This document shows, piece by piece, positions 1 to 7,577 of a stretch of DNA of 12,189 nt; within the stretch, counting starts at the first letter, position 1, and the number at the start of each line of letters is the position of its first letter. Origin of the DNA: PS1 clade bacterium (GTDB lineage: Bacteria > Pseudomonadota > Alphaproteobacteria > RS24). The DNA is taken from positions 1-12,189 of the forward strand of contig JADHOK010000033.1 of assembly GCA_016779015.1 (NCBI GenBank). The letters run 5' to 3'. The notes beneath the pieces are model-generated. The model saw nothing but the letters and a program-made list of their open reading frames with translations, was not told the DNA's origin and made no database searches. Both the position numbers and the translations under genes were made by a program.

Positions 1-169
1 CCCGCATGTCTGCCTCGGCCAGCATTTGGCACGGCTGGAAATGCGAATCTTTTGGGAGGAGCTGCTGCCGCGCCTGAAATCGGTCGAGCTGGCCGGCCCG
101 GTGAAACGCGTCGGCGCTCAGTTCGTCTCCGGCCCATTCAGCGTGCCGATAAAATTCGAACTCAAATAG
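1..169 (+). CDS. Cytochrome P450, C-terminal end (partial)
   Basis: The reading frame beginning at base 2 gives 55 residues before a TAG stop; the start lies outside the window. It opens with PHVCLGQHLARLE, the end of the haem-binding signature of P450s (FxxGxHxCLGxxLAR.E), so the cysteine at 11-13 should be the axial haem thiolate ligand. The rest (the L-helix and a final beta region ending in VPIKFELK) matches the usual P450 C-terminus in length. P450s are monooxygenases that use electrons from a ferredoxin or reductase partner; none is visible here. The next gene starts 46 bases downstream on the same strand, so it may head an operon with the dehydrogenase and thioesterase. The substrate cannot be told from this fragment. 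Confidence 0.9.
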   Translation, partial: PHVCLGQHLARLEMRIFWEELLPRLKSVELAGPVKRVGAQFVSGPFSVPIKFELK

Positions 170-215
170 GTTGGGGACAAGCATAAACCACGCGAGAAAA
201 TACAGGGGAAAGCAA

Positions 216-1010
216 ATGAGTGATATTTTGGATATGGGGGGGCGCGTGAGCCTCGTCACCGGTGCCGGTCAAGGGGTCGGCGCACAAATCGCCAAACATT
301 TGGCGACGGCTGAAAATTCTGGCGGCGTCGCAGTGAACGATTATTTTCTCGAGCGCGCCGAGGCGGTGGCCGAAGAGATTAACGCCGCCGGTGGCAAAGC
401 CATTGCCGTGCAGGCCGATGTCAGCGACCGCGACAGCGTCGAGGCGATGGTTGCCAAAACCGCCGAAGAATTGGGCACGGTCGGCGTGCTGGTCAACAAT
501 GCCGGCAATGCCGGTGCCGAGCCGATACCCGAACAGCGCAAACCTTTTTGGGAAACCGATAAAGATATTTGGGACCGCACGATTGGCGTCAATTTTTACG
601 GCGTCATTAACTGCGTCGGCGCGGTGCTGCCGGGCATGATGCAACGGCAAGCGCCGGGGCGGATTATCTCCATCATCTCCGACGCCAGTCGCTATGGCGA
701 CCTTGGCATGGAGATTTATTCGGGGGCTAAAGCCGGCGCGGCAGGCTTTATGCGCTCAGTGGCGCGCACCATGGGACGACACCAAATCACCGCCAATAAT
801 ATCGTTATCTCACTGACCAACACGCCGGCGACGCAAGCCTGGCTGGAGGACCCCGAGCGGATGAAAGGCACGATGTCGAAATATATTATCCGCCGTCCGG
901 GCGAGCCGACCGATATCGCCAATATGGCGTTATTTTTGGCCTCGGATGCCAGCGAATGGATTTCCGGCCAGACCTATCCGGTCAATGGCGGTTTCACCCT
1001 GGCTCTGTAA
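216..1010 (+). CDS. Short-chain dehydrogenase/reductase (SDR)
   Basis: This 264-residue protein has the length and motif order of a classical SDR, a soluble NAD(P)-dependent oxidoreductase. Visible are the cofactor-binding TGAGQGVG at 15-22, NNAG at 94-97, structural Asn126, catalytic Ser155, and the YxxxK pair Tyr168/Lys172. The C-terminus (PVNGGFTLAL) is also typical. Asp42 at the end of the second strand (VNDYF) suggests NAD(H) rather than NADP(H), by family rule. The start is the ATG at 216, 5 bases after AGGGGAA (204-210); an in-frame TTG at 171 has no such site. It lies between a P450 and a thioesterase on the same strand, so it probably oxidises a hydroxyl made by the P450 or takes part in beta-oxidation-like chemistry. 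The substrate is unknown. Confidence 0.93.
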   Translation: MSDILDMGGRVSLVTGAGQGVGAQIAKHLATAENSGGVAVNDYFLERAEAVAEEINAAGGKAIAVQADVSDRDSVEAMVAKTAEELGTVGVLVNNAGNAGAEPIPEQRKPFWETDKDIWDRTIGVNFYGVINCVGAVLPGMMQRQAPGRIISIISDASRYGDLGMEIYSGAKAGAAGFMRSVARTMGRHQITANNIVISLTNTPATQAWLEDPERMKGTMSKYIIRRPGEPTDIANMALFLASDASEWISGQTYPVNGGFTLAL

Positions 1011-1034
1011 GGGCAATTTTTGACGGGAAGAAAA

Positions 1035-1805
1035 ATGAGTATTTTTTGGCAGGCGCAGCAAGACGCCGGCACGCCTTCGCGCTTCACTTATAAAGCGCCG
1101 CCCATTGCATGTGTCGGTCCCAGCCAAGGTCAGTTTTTGATGGGCGGGGTCAGCATGGCAACGCATATTGATGCGGTGCAGCGGTTTTTCGACAAGCCGC
1201 TTTTATGGGCGACCATTCAATTTCTTAATCCTGCCCTGCTGGGCGACGATATGGTGCTTGAAATCGAAACGGTTGGCGGCGGACGCAATGTGGTGCAAGC
1301 CATGGTGACCATGCGGCGCGCCGATGTGGTGCTACACCGGACCCTAGCCGCCTTGGGTCAGCGCGGCGACGAAGCCGACCGCGCTTTCGTCACCATGCCC
1401 AAAGTTGCCCGGCCTAATGACTGTCCCGAAAAAGCGCCGGATTTATACGCCACCAAAGAAAACCTCATCGGCCAGTTTGAGCGCAAAACCGCTTTTGAGG
1501 ATGCCGCGGCGGGCATTGAGCATATGTGGATACGCGCCGATTTTGCGCCGCCTACTGACGCCGCTTATCTGTCATTAGTGTCGGACTTCTTTCTCGGCGC
1601 GCACGAGCGCACACGGCGCGGCACCAGCCTCGATAATACGTTCCGGCTGATAAACACCAGACCGACCGAATGGGTATTGGCGGTGACGCACATGTCGAGC
1701 TTTACGCGCGGCGCTGCGCAGGGCAATATGCATTTGTTCGCCCAAGACGGAACTCTGCTGGCCGCCTCGAGCCAAACCGGCTTGCTGTCGCGTCCGCTAG
1801 AATAA
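1035..1805 (+). CDS. TesB-like acyl-CoA thioesterase (double hotdog)
   Basis: This 256-residue protein resembles the acyl-CoA thioesterase II (TesB) superfamily, which hydrolyses acyl-CoA to free acid and CoA using two fused hotdog folds. The first half (about 30-110) contains GGVSMATHIDAVQRFF and a strand-rich stretch ending LHRTLAALG. The second half contains YLSLVSD (Asp184), SLDN (198-201), a Trp213 region and AASSQTGLLSRP with Gln247. These correspond in order to the Asp, Thr/Ser and Gln region of TesB active sites, although the alignment was made by eye. It is a little shorter than E. coli TesB (about 286). The ATG at 1035 follows GGGAAG (1025-1030); an in-frame TTG at 1020 is less likely. 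It begins 24 bases after the SDR stop, so the two are probably co-transcribed. A less specific thioesterase-like function remains possible. Confidence 0.8.
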   Translation: MSIFWQAQQDAGTPSRFTYKAPPIACVGPSQGQFLMGGVSMATHIDAVQRFFDKPLLWATIQFLNPALLGDDMVLEIETVGGGRNVVQAMVTMRRADVVLHRTLAALGQRGDEADRAFVTMPKVARPNDCPEKAPDLYATKENLIGQFERKTAFEDAAAGIEHMWIRADFAPPTDAAYLSLVSDFFLGAHERTRRGTSLDNTFRLINTRPTEWVLAVTHMSSFTRGAAQGNMHLFAQDGTLLAASSQTGLLSRPLE

Positions 1806-1825
1806 ACTTTAAAAGCACCGCGACC

Positions 1826-1844
1826 GCGCCCTTCGGTAGGGCGC
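1826..1844. terminator. Hairpin between convergent genes
   Basis: GCGCCC (1826-1831) and GGGCGC (1839-1844) form a perfect 6-bp stem around the loop TTCGGTA. It lies between the thioesterase stop and the stop of the converging binding-protein gene. On the minus strand a TTTT run follows about 11 bases after the stem, so this is at best an imperfect intrinsic terminator. Fourteen bases (1830-1843) recur exactly at 10076-10089 in another convergent gap. The palindrome TAAGCGCTTA lies immediately beside it at 1851-1860. Confidence 0.5.
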
Positions 1845-1857
1845 AGGCTATAAGCGC

Positions 1858-3027
1858 TTACTGCAGGTCGATGCGGTCGGCGACCGGACGCAGCTTGCCG
1901 TCGCGCACTATATCGAGATTAACCCCGTCACTGCCCGAATGGTCGGTCTCGGTGAATGTGTGCAGCGGTGTGCCCAGACCGTCATCATAATCTTTCACCG
2001 TTTCAAGCGCCGCCACCAGCTTATCGACGGTCAGGTCGCGGCCGGCTTTTTCCAGAGCTTCGATGAGAACCTTGGTCGGCAGATACGAATAAAGCGTGCC
2101 AACGCCCGGAAACTCGCCATAGCGGGCTTTGTATTTTTTCATGAATTCCATTTGCGCCGGTGTCGCCGTGTCTTCATACATGGCGCGGGTTGCACCGGCG
2201 ACGAAATAGCCCTCGGTCGCGCCGCCTTTGGCCGCCGCCACCACATTGTCATTAGAGGCTTGCGAGCCGACAATGTCTGCCGTGATGCCGAGCTTGCGCG
2301 CCGTCGCATAAGCGATGATGGTGTCTTGAATAATCGTGCCGAAAACAATCAGATCGCAATTGGCGTTTTTCAAAGATGTCATACCCCCGACAAATTCGGT
2401 TTCGGTCGATTTGTGTTTGGTCTCGGCCACCAATGTCAGACCCAAAGCGGCAATCTCTTGGTCAATAGCGTCTTTGATTTCCTGACCGTAATCGGTGTCC
2501 TGATAAAACGCGCAAATCCGCTCATGGCCTTTGTTTTTATGGAAATAACGAATGGCGGCGCGGGTTTGCTGATTATAGGTCGAGAGCGCCTGAAACTTCA
2601 GCTTGTGGAACGGCTCGGTCATTGAAATCGCGCCGGTAAGCGGAAACAGATTGGGGATGCCCGCCGACAAAACGCGGCGCATCACGGCATTATTATGCGG
2701 CGTGCCGAGCGCCATATGGATGGCAAAAACTTTGTCGCGGTTAATCAGCTTATTGACCGCTTTCACCGCCAGCGGCACTTGATATTGGTGGTCCTCAACG
2801 ATGAATTTAATCTTGCGACCATGAATGCCGCCCTTGGCATTGACCTCATCAAACATCAGCCGCGCCGTATTGATTGACGAAACCCCCCAAATCGCCGCCG
2901 GGCCGGACAGCGCCGAATGCGAGCCGATAATAATTTCATCATCGGTGACGCCGCGCTCGGCCAAAGCTGGTGACAGGCTAAGCGCGCCCGTCAGGGCCAA
3001 TGTTGTGAAAAGTTTTCCAAGTGCCAT
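1858..3027 (-). CDS. Periplasmic substrate-binding protein, Leu/Ile/Val (type I) family
   Basis: This 389-residue protein is the extracytoplasmic receptor of the ABC importer encoded upstream. Residues 1-23 form a Sec signal peptide: a Lys near the N-terminus, a hydrophobic core, and PALA before Glu24 as the likely signal peptidase I site. There is no lipobox cysteine. The mature part follows the Peripla_BP_6 pattern: IIIGSHSALSGPAA, then GGIHGRKIKFIVEDHQ, a second lobe around FYQDTDYGQEI, and VGTLYSY near the end. The ATG at 3027 has GGAGGAA (3031-3037) just upstream; an earlier in-frame start lacks a site. It is the last gene of the operon, 26 bases after the acyl-CoA synthetase. The ligand cannot be read from sequence; the co-encoded ligase makes a carboxylic acid more likely than an amino acid. 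Confidence 0.92.
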   Translation of the reverse strand: MALGKLFTTLALTGALSLSPALAERGVTDDEIIIGSHSALSGPAAIWGVSSINTARLMFDEVNAKGGIHGRKIKFIVEDHQYQVPLAVKAVNKLINRDKVFAIHMALGTPHNNAVMRRVLSAGIPNLFPLTGAISMTEPFHKLKFQALSTYNQQTRAAIRYFHKNKGHERICAFYQDTDYGQEIKDAIDQEIAALGLTLVAETKHKSTETEFVGGMTSLKNANCDLIVFGTIIQDTIIAYATARKLGITADIVGSQASNDNVVAAAKGGATEGYFVAGATRAMYEDTATPAQMEFMKKYKARYGEFPGVGTLYSYLPTKVLIEALEKAGRDLTVDKLVAALETVKDYDDGLGTPLHTFTETDHSGSDGVNLDIVRDGKLRPVADRIDLQ

Positions 3028-3053
3028 ATTTTCCTCCGCTAGCCGTGCACGCA

Positions 3054-4886
3054 TTATGCATACATGGCGTCGATTAGCCCTTTATAAGTCTCGGCCACTT
3101 TCGACCGTTTCAATTTCATCGTCGCCGTCAATTCCTCATCATCGGCGGTCAATTCCTTGTCGATTATGGTGAACTTCTTGACGGTTTCAACCCGCGCAAA
3201 GTTCTGGTTCACTTTTTCGACTTCCTGATTGATCAGGCTAATGACCTCCTCGCGCGCGCACAGGCTGGCATAATCGGTAAACGGCACATTTAGGTCTTGC
3301 GCGTATTGCAGCACATTTTCGTGGTCAATCATCACCAGACAGGTGAGGAATTTGCGCTTATCGCCAATAATCACCGCATCGGAAATATAAGGCGAGAATT
3401 TCAACTGGTTTTCAATCTCACTCGGGGTGATGTTTTTGCCCCCCGCCGTGATGATGATGTCTTTTTTGCGGTCGGTGATTTTATAATAACCCTCATTATC
3501 CACCGAGCCGACATCGCCCGAATGCAGCCAGCCATCGATCACCGTCTCAGCGGTTTTTTGCGGCTGGTTGAGATAACCTTTGAAAATATGCGGGCCGCGA
3601 TAAAGAATTTCGCCATCCTCGGCAATCTTCATTTCAATATGCGGCACCGCTTGGCCGATGGAGCCAAGCCGATTGGCACCATCGCGGTTGGACGAGGTAA
3701 TGCCCGAACATTCGGTCTGCCCGTAAAGCTCATATAAATCGAGGCCGATGGCGCGGTACCAGCGAATAAGGTCGGGCGAAACCGGCGCGGCACCGGTGAA
3801 CATAATCCGCGCGCGGTCGAGACCCAGCATGACTTTCAGATTATGAAATACCAGCTTCTCAGCCAGCCAGCGCTGCGCGCGCAAGAGCGGCGATGGAGCA
3901 TTGCCCGCCTCGCGCACCTCTTCATAACGCTCGCCGACCCTGACCGCCCATTCATAAGAGACGCGGCCGAGCCAAATGGCTTCTTTGATTTTGATAATCA
4001 CGCCGGAATACATTTTTTCCCACATGCGCGGCACGCCGAAAAACACCGTCGGCGACACTTCCATCGTGTTCTCAAAACTGGTGTCGGGTGCTTCGACAAA
4101 ATTCACCACCCAGCGATAGTGTAACGCCAAAAAGACCGAGAAAGTGCGCTCAGCAATATGGCAGAGCGGCAGGATCGACATGATTTCTTCGTCATAGCAA
4201 TCGCCAATCCAGCCACCGGCATTTTTGGCCTGAAACAGCACATTAGCGTGCGAAATCATCGCGCCTTTGGGGGCCCCCGTCGTGCCGGAAGTATAGACCA
4301 AAAGCGCCGTATCGTCGGGCTTCACCGCGTCGATGCGGGCATCCCATTCGGCCGCGAATTTGTCCAGATTGGCGCGCCCCAAACGATAAATATCCTCGAT
4401 GAAAGTAACTTTTTCGTCGTTAAAACTTTTCAGCCCTTCATCTTCCAGCACAATGACTTTCTCGACCATCGGCAGCGCGTCGCGCACTTCGAGATATTTA
4501 TCCAGCTGCTCTTCGTCTTCGACGACCAGAAATTTGGTCGCGCTATCGATGCAAATATGCTCGACCTGCGTCGGCGCATCGGTGGTGTAAACGCCATTGG
4601 TGACGCCGCCGCTGCACATAATCGCCATATCAAAAAACAGCCATTCCTTTCGGTTTTCGGCGATAATCGACACCACATCACCGGGCGCCAACCCCATGGC
4701 CATCAATGCGGCTCCAATTTCGCGCGCGCGTTCATAATAATCGGTCCAACTGAATTTATGCCAAATGCCGAATTCTTTTTCGCGCATGGCCAGACGATCG
4801 CCCAGCTCAGTGCAGCGTTTACGGAATAATTGCGGCAGGTTTTCGCAACCTTCAACCACTGTCAGGGGTTCGTTCACATCGCTCAT
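3054..4886 (-). CDS. Long-chain-type acyl-CoA synthetase (AMP-forming)
   Basis: This 610-residue adenylate-forming enzyme activates a carboxylic acid with ATP to an acyl-AMP and then transfers it to CoA. In order, it shows the phosphate-binding motif YTSGTTGAPKG (198-208), a gate region EAPDTSFENT, the adenine-site motif YGQTE (388-392), HSGD (455-458), the hinge and core motif DRKKDIIITAGGKNITPSEIE from 472, and Lys591 in TMKLKR as the likely C-terminal catalytic lysine. Length and motif spacing fit bacterial FadD15/ACSL-like ligases. The chosen ATG at 4886 follows AAGGGA (4897-4902). A longer in-frame version reaching 4961 would translate the tandem repeat upstream and is unlikely. The position between livF and the binding-protein gene implies that the transported acid is its substrate; chain length and identity are not determinable. 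Confidence 0.93.
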   Translation of the reverse strand: MSDVNEPLTVVEGCENLPQLFRKRCTELGDRLAMREKEFGIWHKFSWTDYYERAREIGAALMAMGLAPGDVVSIIAENRKEWLFFDMAIMCSGGVTNGVYTTDAPTQVEHICIDSATKFLVVEDEEQLDKYLEVRDALPMVEKVIVLEDEGLKSFNDEKVTFIEDIYRLGRANLDKFAAEWDARIDAVKPDDTALLVYTSGTTGAPKGAMISHANVLFQAKNAGGWIGDCYDEEIMSILPLCHIAERTFSVFLALHYRWVVNFVEAPDTSFENTMEVSPTVFFGVPRMWEKMYSGVIIKIKEAIWLGRVSYEWAVRVGERYEEVREAGNAPSPLLRAQRWLAEKLVFHNLKVMLGLDRARIMFTGAAPVSPDLIRWYRAIGLDLYELYGQTECSGITSSNRDGANRLGSIGQAVPHIEMKIAEDGEILYRGPHIFKGYLNQPQKTAETVIDGWLHSGDVGSVDNEGYYKITDRKKDIIITAGGKNITPSEIENQLKFSPYISDAVIIGDKRKFLTCLVMIDHENVLQYAQDLNVPFTDYASLCAREEVISLINQEVEKVNQNFARVETVKKFTIIDKELTADDEELTATMKLKRSKVAETYKGLIDAMYA

Positions 4887-4926
4887 GCTTTTATCATCCC
4901 TTGTCTTGACGCCCTTTAGCGCCTCA

Positions 4927-4972
4927 CGCCCAAAACCTAACGCCCAAAACCTAACGCCCAAAACCTAACGCC
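4927..4972. repeat. 14-bp tandem repeat, 3.3 copies
   Basis: Three perfect copies of CGCCCAAAACCTAA (4927-4940, 4941-4954, 4955-4968) are followed by a partial CGCC. On the coding (minus) strand the unit reads TTAGGTTTTGGGCG. The array fills the gap between livF and the acyl-CoA synthetase, includes the livF stop codon, and ends 40 bases before the synthetase start. Perfect identity between copies suggests recent slippage or a unit held constant by use. Confidence 0.95.
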
Positions 4973-5738
4973 ATGTCTTGCGCTGTTTCCAACGCCGCTT
5001 GCCACGGGCGCTTTCCTCTTTTTTCCCGAGATAAAATTCCTGAATATCGCGACTTTCGAGCAGCCGTTGGCGGTCGCCCTCCATCACCACGCGGCCGACC
5101 TCCAACACGTAACCGAAATCAGCCAGTTGCAGCGCCATATGGGCGTTTTGCTCGACCAGCAAAATGGTCATGCCCTGCTCTTTATTGAGGCGTTTGATAA
5201 TCTCGAAAATCTCGCCAACCAGTTTCGGCGACAGGCCAAGCGACGGCTCGTCCAACAGCATCATGCGCGGGCGCATCATCAGCGCGCGGCCAATGGCCAA
5301 CATTTGCTGCTGCCCGCCCGACAGATAAGCGGCTTCGTTTTTCGCGCGCTCGCGCAGAATGGGGAAATAGTCGAACACGGTCTCAAGGTCCTGCTCGACG
5401 CCGTCGCGGTCGCTGCGGCGGAACGCCCCCATTTCCAGGTTTTCTTGCACCGATAGGAACGGAAACACCTCGCGCCCTTCCGGCACATGGCCGATGCCTT
5501 TATTGGCCACGCGGTCCGGCTCCATGCCGGCAATGTCTTCGCCGTGAAAATGAATGCTGCCTTTTTGCGGCTCCATGGCGCCTGAAATGGTTTTCAAAAC
5601 CGTCGTCTTACCGGCTCCGTTAGAGCCCAATACGGCGACAATTTTGCCCTCCTCGACGTCGAGACTGACGCCGCGAATAGCCATGACCGGCCCGTAAAAA
5701 GTCTCCAGATTGCGCACTTCGAGAACTTGATTACTCAT
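4965..5738 (-). CDS. livF: Liv-type ABC transporter ATP-binding protein LivF
   Basis: This is one of the two cytoplasmic ATPases of the importer (257 residues). It has Walker A GSNGAGKT (38-45), the LivF-typical VPEGREVFP after the Q-loop region (85-93), signature LSGGQ (139-143), Walker B MLLDEP (160-165), and LVEQN (194-198), where LivF proteins carry Gln in place of the usual switch His. The start ATG overlaps the livG stop as ATGA (5735-5738), which indicates translational coupling. After the normal end of the family (YLGKK, about 240) there is an extra, strongly basic tail (ARGKRRWKQRKTWR). The stop lies inside the 14-bp tandem repeat, so the tail may have been shaped by local rearrangement. 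The family is clear; the transported substrate is not. Confidence 0.95.
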   Translation of the reverse strand: MSNQVLEVRNLETFYGPVMAIRGVSLDVEEGKIVAVLGSNGAGKTTVLKTISGAMEPQKGSIHFHGEDIAGMEPDRVANKGIGHVPEGREVFPFLSVQENLEMGAFRRSDRDGVEQDLETVFDYFPILRERAKNEAAYLSGGQQQMLAIGRALMMRPRMMLLDEPSLGLSPKLVGEIFEIIKRLNKEQGMTILLVEQNAHMALQLADFGYVLEVGRVVMEGDRQRLLESRDIQEFYLGKKEESARGKRRWKQRKTWR

Positions 5739-6499
5739 GCCGCACCCCCCAGATAGGCCGCCACAACATCGGGATGATTTTGCACTTCCTGCGCGCTGCC
5801 CTCGGCGATAACGCAGCCATTATTTAGCGCCAAAACGCGGTCCGACACCTCATTGACCAAGCTCATATCGTGCTCGATCATCAACACGCTAATACCGAGA
5901 TCATTTTTGATATCGTCAATCCAAAAACCCATATCCTCGGTCTCTTCGGGGTTGAGGCCGGAGGCCGGTTCGTCGAGCAACAGCAATTCAGGCTCGACGC
6001 ACAGGGCGCGGCCAAGCTCGATCTTTTTGCGCACCCCGTAAGGCAGATTGGCGATGCGCTCGTCGCGGTAATGCGCCAGCTCGAGGAAATCGATAACATC
6101 CTCGACCTTGCGGCGATGCTCCAGCTCGGCGCGACGTACGCCGGGGTCGAAAATCAACTGCCGCAACACCGGCACGCGATTGTGAATCTCGCGGCCAATC
6201 AGCAGGTTTTGCAACAGGGTCGAATGCTCGAATAATTCGATATTCTGGAAAGTGCGGGCGATGCCGATGCGCGCAATGGCGTCGGCGCGCGCCTCGGTAA
6301 TGTCCTCGCCTTTGAAGCGGATATGGCCTTCATCCGGCGCATAGAATGACGAAATCATATTGAAAATGGTCGATTTGCCGGCACCATTCGGCCCGACAAT
6401 GGTGAACACTTCGCCTTTCTCCATGGCGAAATTGACACCATCCACCGCCTTCACGCCGCCAAAGCTGAGGCTCAGATTTTCTATCTCAAAGAAACTCAT
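5735..6499 (-). CDS. livG: Liv-type ABC transporter ATP-binding protein LivG
   Basis: This is the second ATPase of the importer (254 residues). Motifs: Walker A GPNGAGKS (36-43), Q-loop Gln85 in RTFQNIELF, the LivG-style signature LPYGVRKKIE (152-161, replacing LSGGQ), Walker B LLLLDEP (172-178) followed by ASGLNPEE, and switch His210 in MIEHDM. The C-terminal VAAYLG is typical of the family. Its ATG overlaps the livM stop (6496-6499, ATGA) and its stop overlaps the livF start, so permease and ATPases are translationally linked. It should pair with LivF as the heterodimeric motor under LivH/LivM. Confidence 0.96.
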   Translation of the reverse strand: MSFFEIENLSLSFGGVKAVDGVNFAMEKGEVFTIVGPNGAGKSTIFNMISSFYAPDEGHIRFKGEDITEARADAIARIGIARTFQNIELFEHSTLLQNLLIGREIHNRVPVLRQLIFDPGVRRAELEHRRKVEDVIDFLELAHYRDERIANLPYGVRKKIELGRALCVEPELLLLDEPASGLNPEETEDMGFWIDDIKNDLGISVLMIEHDMSLVNEVSDRVLALNNGCVIAEGSAQEVQNHPDVVAAYLGGAA

Positions 6500-7572
6500 C
6501 GCATGCGCTCCGTCTTCAGATAGCTGCGCTGACGCTTAAACGTATTGCGCCGATAAAACGGGAAATTCTCGAGGAAAGTGCGGAATTTGAGCCAGCGGCC
6601 ATACACACCTTCCGGCTCGAAAATAATGAACAACACCAGAATGACACCGAAAAGCCCCGGTTCGAGGCCCGGCTGATTGCCGATGGCGGGCGGCAGCCAG
6701 TCTTTCATGATGGAAATCGTCGCCTCCAAAAAGCCGATAAGGACGGCCCCGTAAATCGCCCCATGCACCGTGCCGAGGCCGCCGACAACAATCATCAAAA
6801 GCAATTGTATCGACAATAAAATGCCGAATGTCTCGGGCGACAAAAACTGGATGAAATGCGCGAACAAACCACCGGCCAGACCGGTCAGCGCGGCAGAAAT
6901 CAAAAATGCCAGCACTTTTGTGCGCGCCACGCGAATGCCCAGGCTCTCGGCTGAAATCTCGCTATCGCGCACCGCCAACATGGAGCGGCCCAGCGGCGAG
7001 CGCAGCACATTGAGCACCAAGATGATGGACATAATCAGCAGCACGAGGACGATGTAATAATATTCCCACGCTTCAAAAATCTCATATCCGAACAGCATTG
7101 GCGGGTCGACCGCCATGCCGCGATTGCCACCGGTGACACCCTCCCAATGGATGACCACATCCTCAACCACAATGGCGAAAGCCAGAGAGGCAATGGTGAG
7201 ATAAAGGCCGGTCATGCGGCTGGCCGGAATGGCAATCAGCAATCCAACCACGCCGGAGGTCAGCGCCGCAATCGGCAGCGAGACGAAAAACGGCACACCC
7301 TGCGTCAGCAAAAATGCATGCGTATAAGCGCCAATCGCCATAAAGGCGGCGTGACCCAGCGACACCTGACCGGTAAAGCCGGTGACCACCATCAGGCCGA
7401 GACCGGCAAGCGCGTATATCAACACGCGCGTCAGCTCGTTTATCCAATAAGTGTCGAGCGCCATCGGTGCCAGAAACACCCCGGCCAAAAGCAGCCCATA
7501 CCAGAACACATAGCCGCTATGTTTGGCGAATTTGATATCCTGATTGTAATCGGTTTTGAACAATACGCGCAT
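6496..7572 (-). CDS. livM: Liv-type ABC transporter permease LivM
   Basis: This 358-residue inner-membrane protein has many hydrophobic segments, the first at about 22-40. It carries the conserved GFTGQVSLGHAAFMAIGAY (65-83) of LivM permeases and a cytoplasmic ATPase-contact loop, RSPLGRSMLAVRDSEISAES (191-210). IVVGGLGTVHGAIYGA (261-276) is also a family hallmark. A basic cytoplasmic N-terminus and a basic C-terminal tail (about 327-358) flank the membrane part. It starts 5 bases after the livH stop, with AAGGTG in the end of livH as its ribosome site. It forms the translocation pore together with LivH. Confidence 0.95.
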   Translation of the reverse strand: MRVLFKTDYNQDIKFAKHSGYVFWYGLLLAGVFLAPMALDTYWINELTRVLIYALAGLGLMVVTGFTGQVSLGHAAFMAIGAYTHAFLLTQGVPFFVSLPIAALTSGVVGLLIAIPASRMTGLYLTIASLAFAIVVEDVVIHWEGVTGGNRGMAVDPPMLFGYEIFEAWEYYYIVLVLLIMSIILVLNVLRSPLGRSMLAVRDSEISAESLGIRVARTKVLAFLISAALTGLAGGLFAHFIQFLSPETFGILLSIQLLLMIVVGGLGTVHGAIYGAVLIGFLEATISIMKDWLPPAIGNQPGLEPGLFGVILVLFIIFEPEGVYGRWLKFRTFLENFPFYRRNTFKRQRSYLKTERMR

Positions 7573-7577
7573 CGACT

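Noticed and set aside
1939..2625. Long plus-strand open frame (228 codons) opposite the binding-protein gene
   Set aside because: It lies wholly antisense to a gene with a signal peptide and clear family motifs; its product is compositionally odd, and it has no domain or ribosome site.
4158..4829. Plus-strand open frame (223 codons) opposite the acyl-CoA synthetase
   Set aside because: It is antisense to the conserved ligase motifs; the product is rich in His, Arg and Phe, as expected from complementing a real gene.
4887..4961. Longer N-terminus for the acyl-CoA synthetase
   Set aside because: It would translate the tandem repeat and lacks a ribosome site; the ATG at 4886 has AAGGGA and gives the family's usual start.
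4927..4972. CRISPR-like array
   Set aside because: Units are directly adjacent with no spacers, so this is a simple tandem repeat; no cas genes are present.
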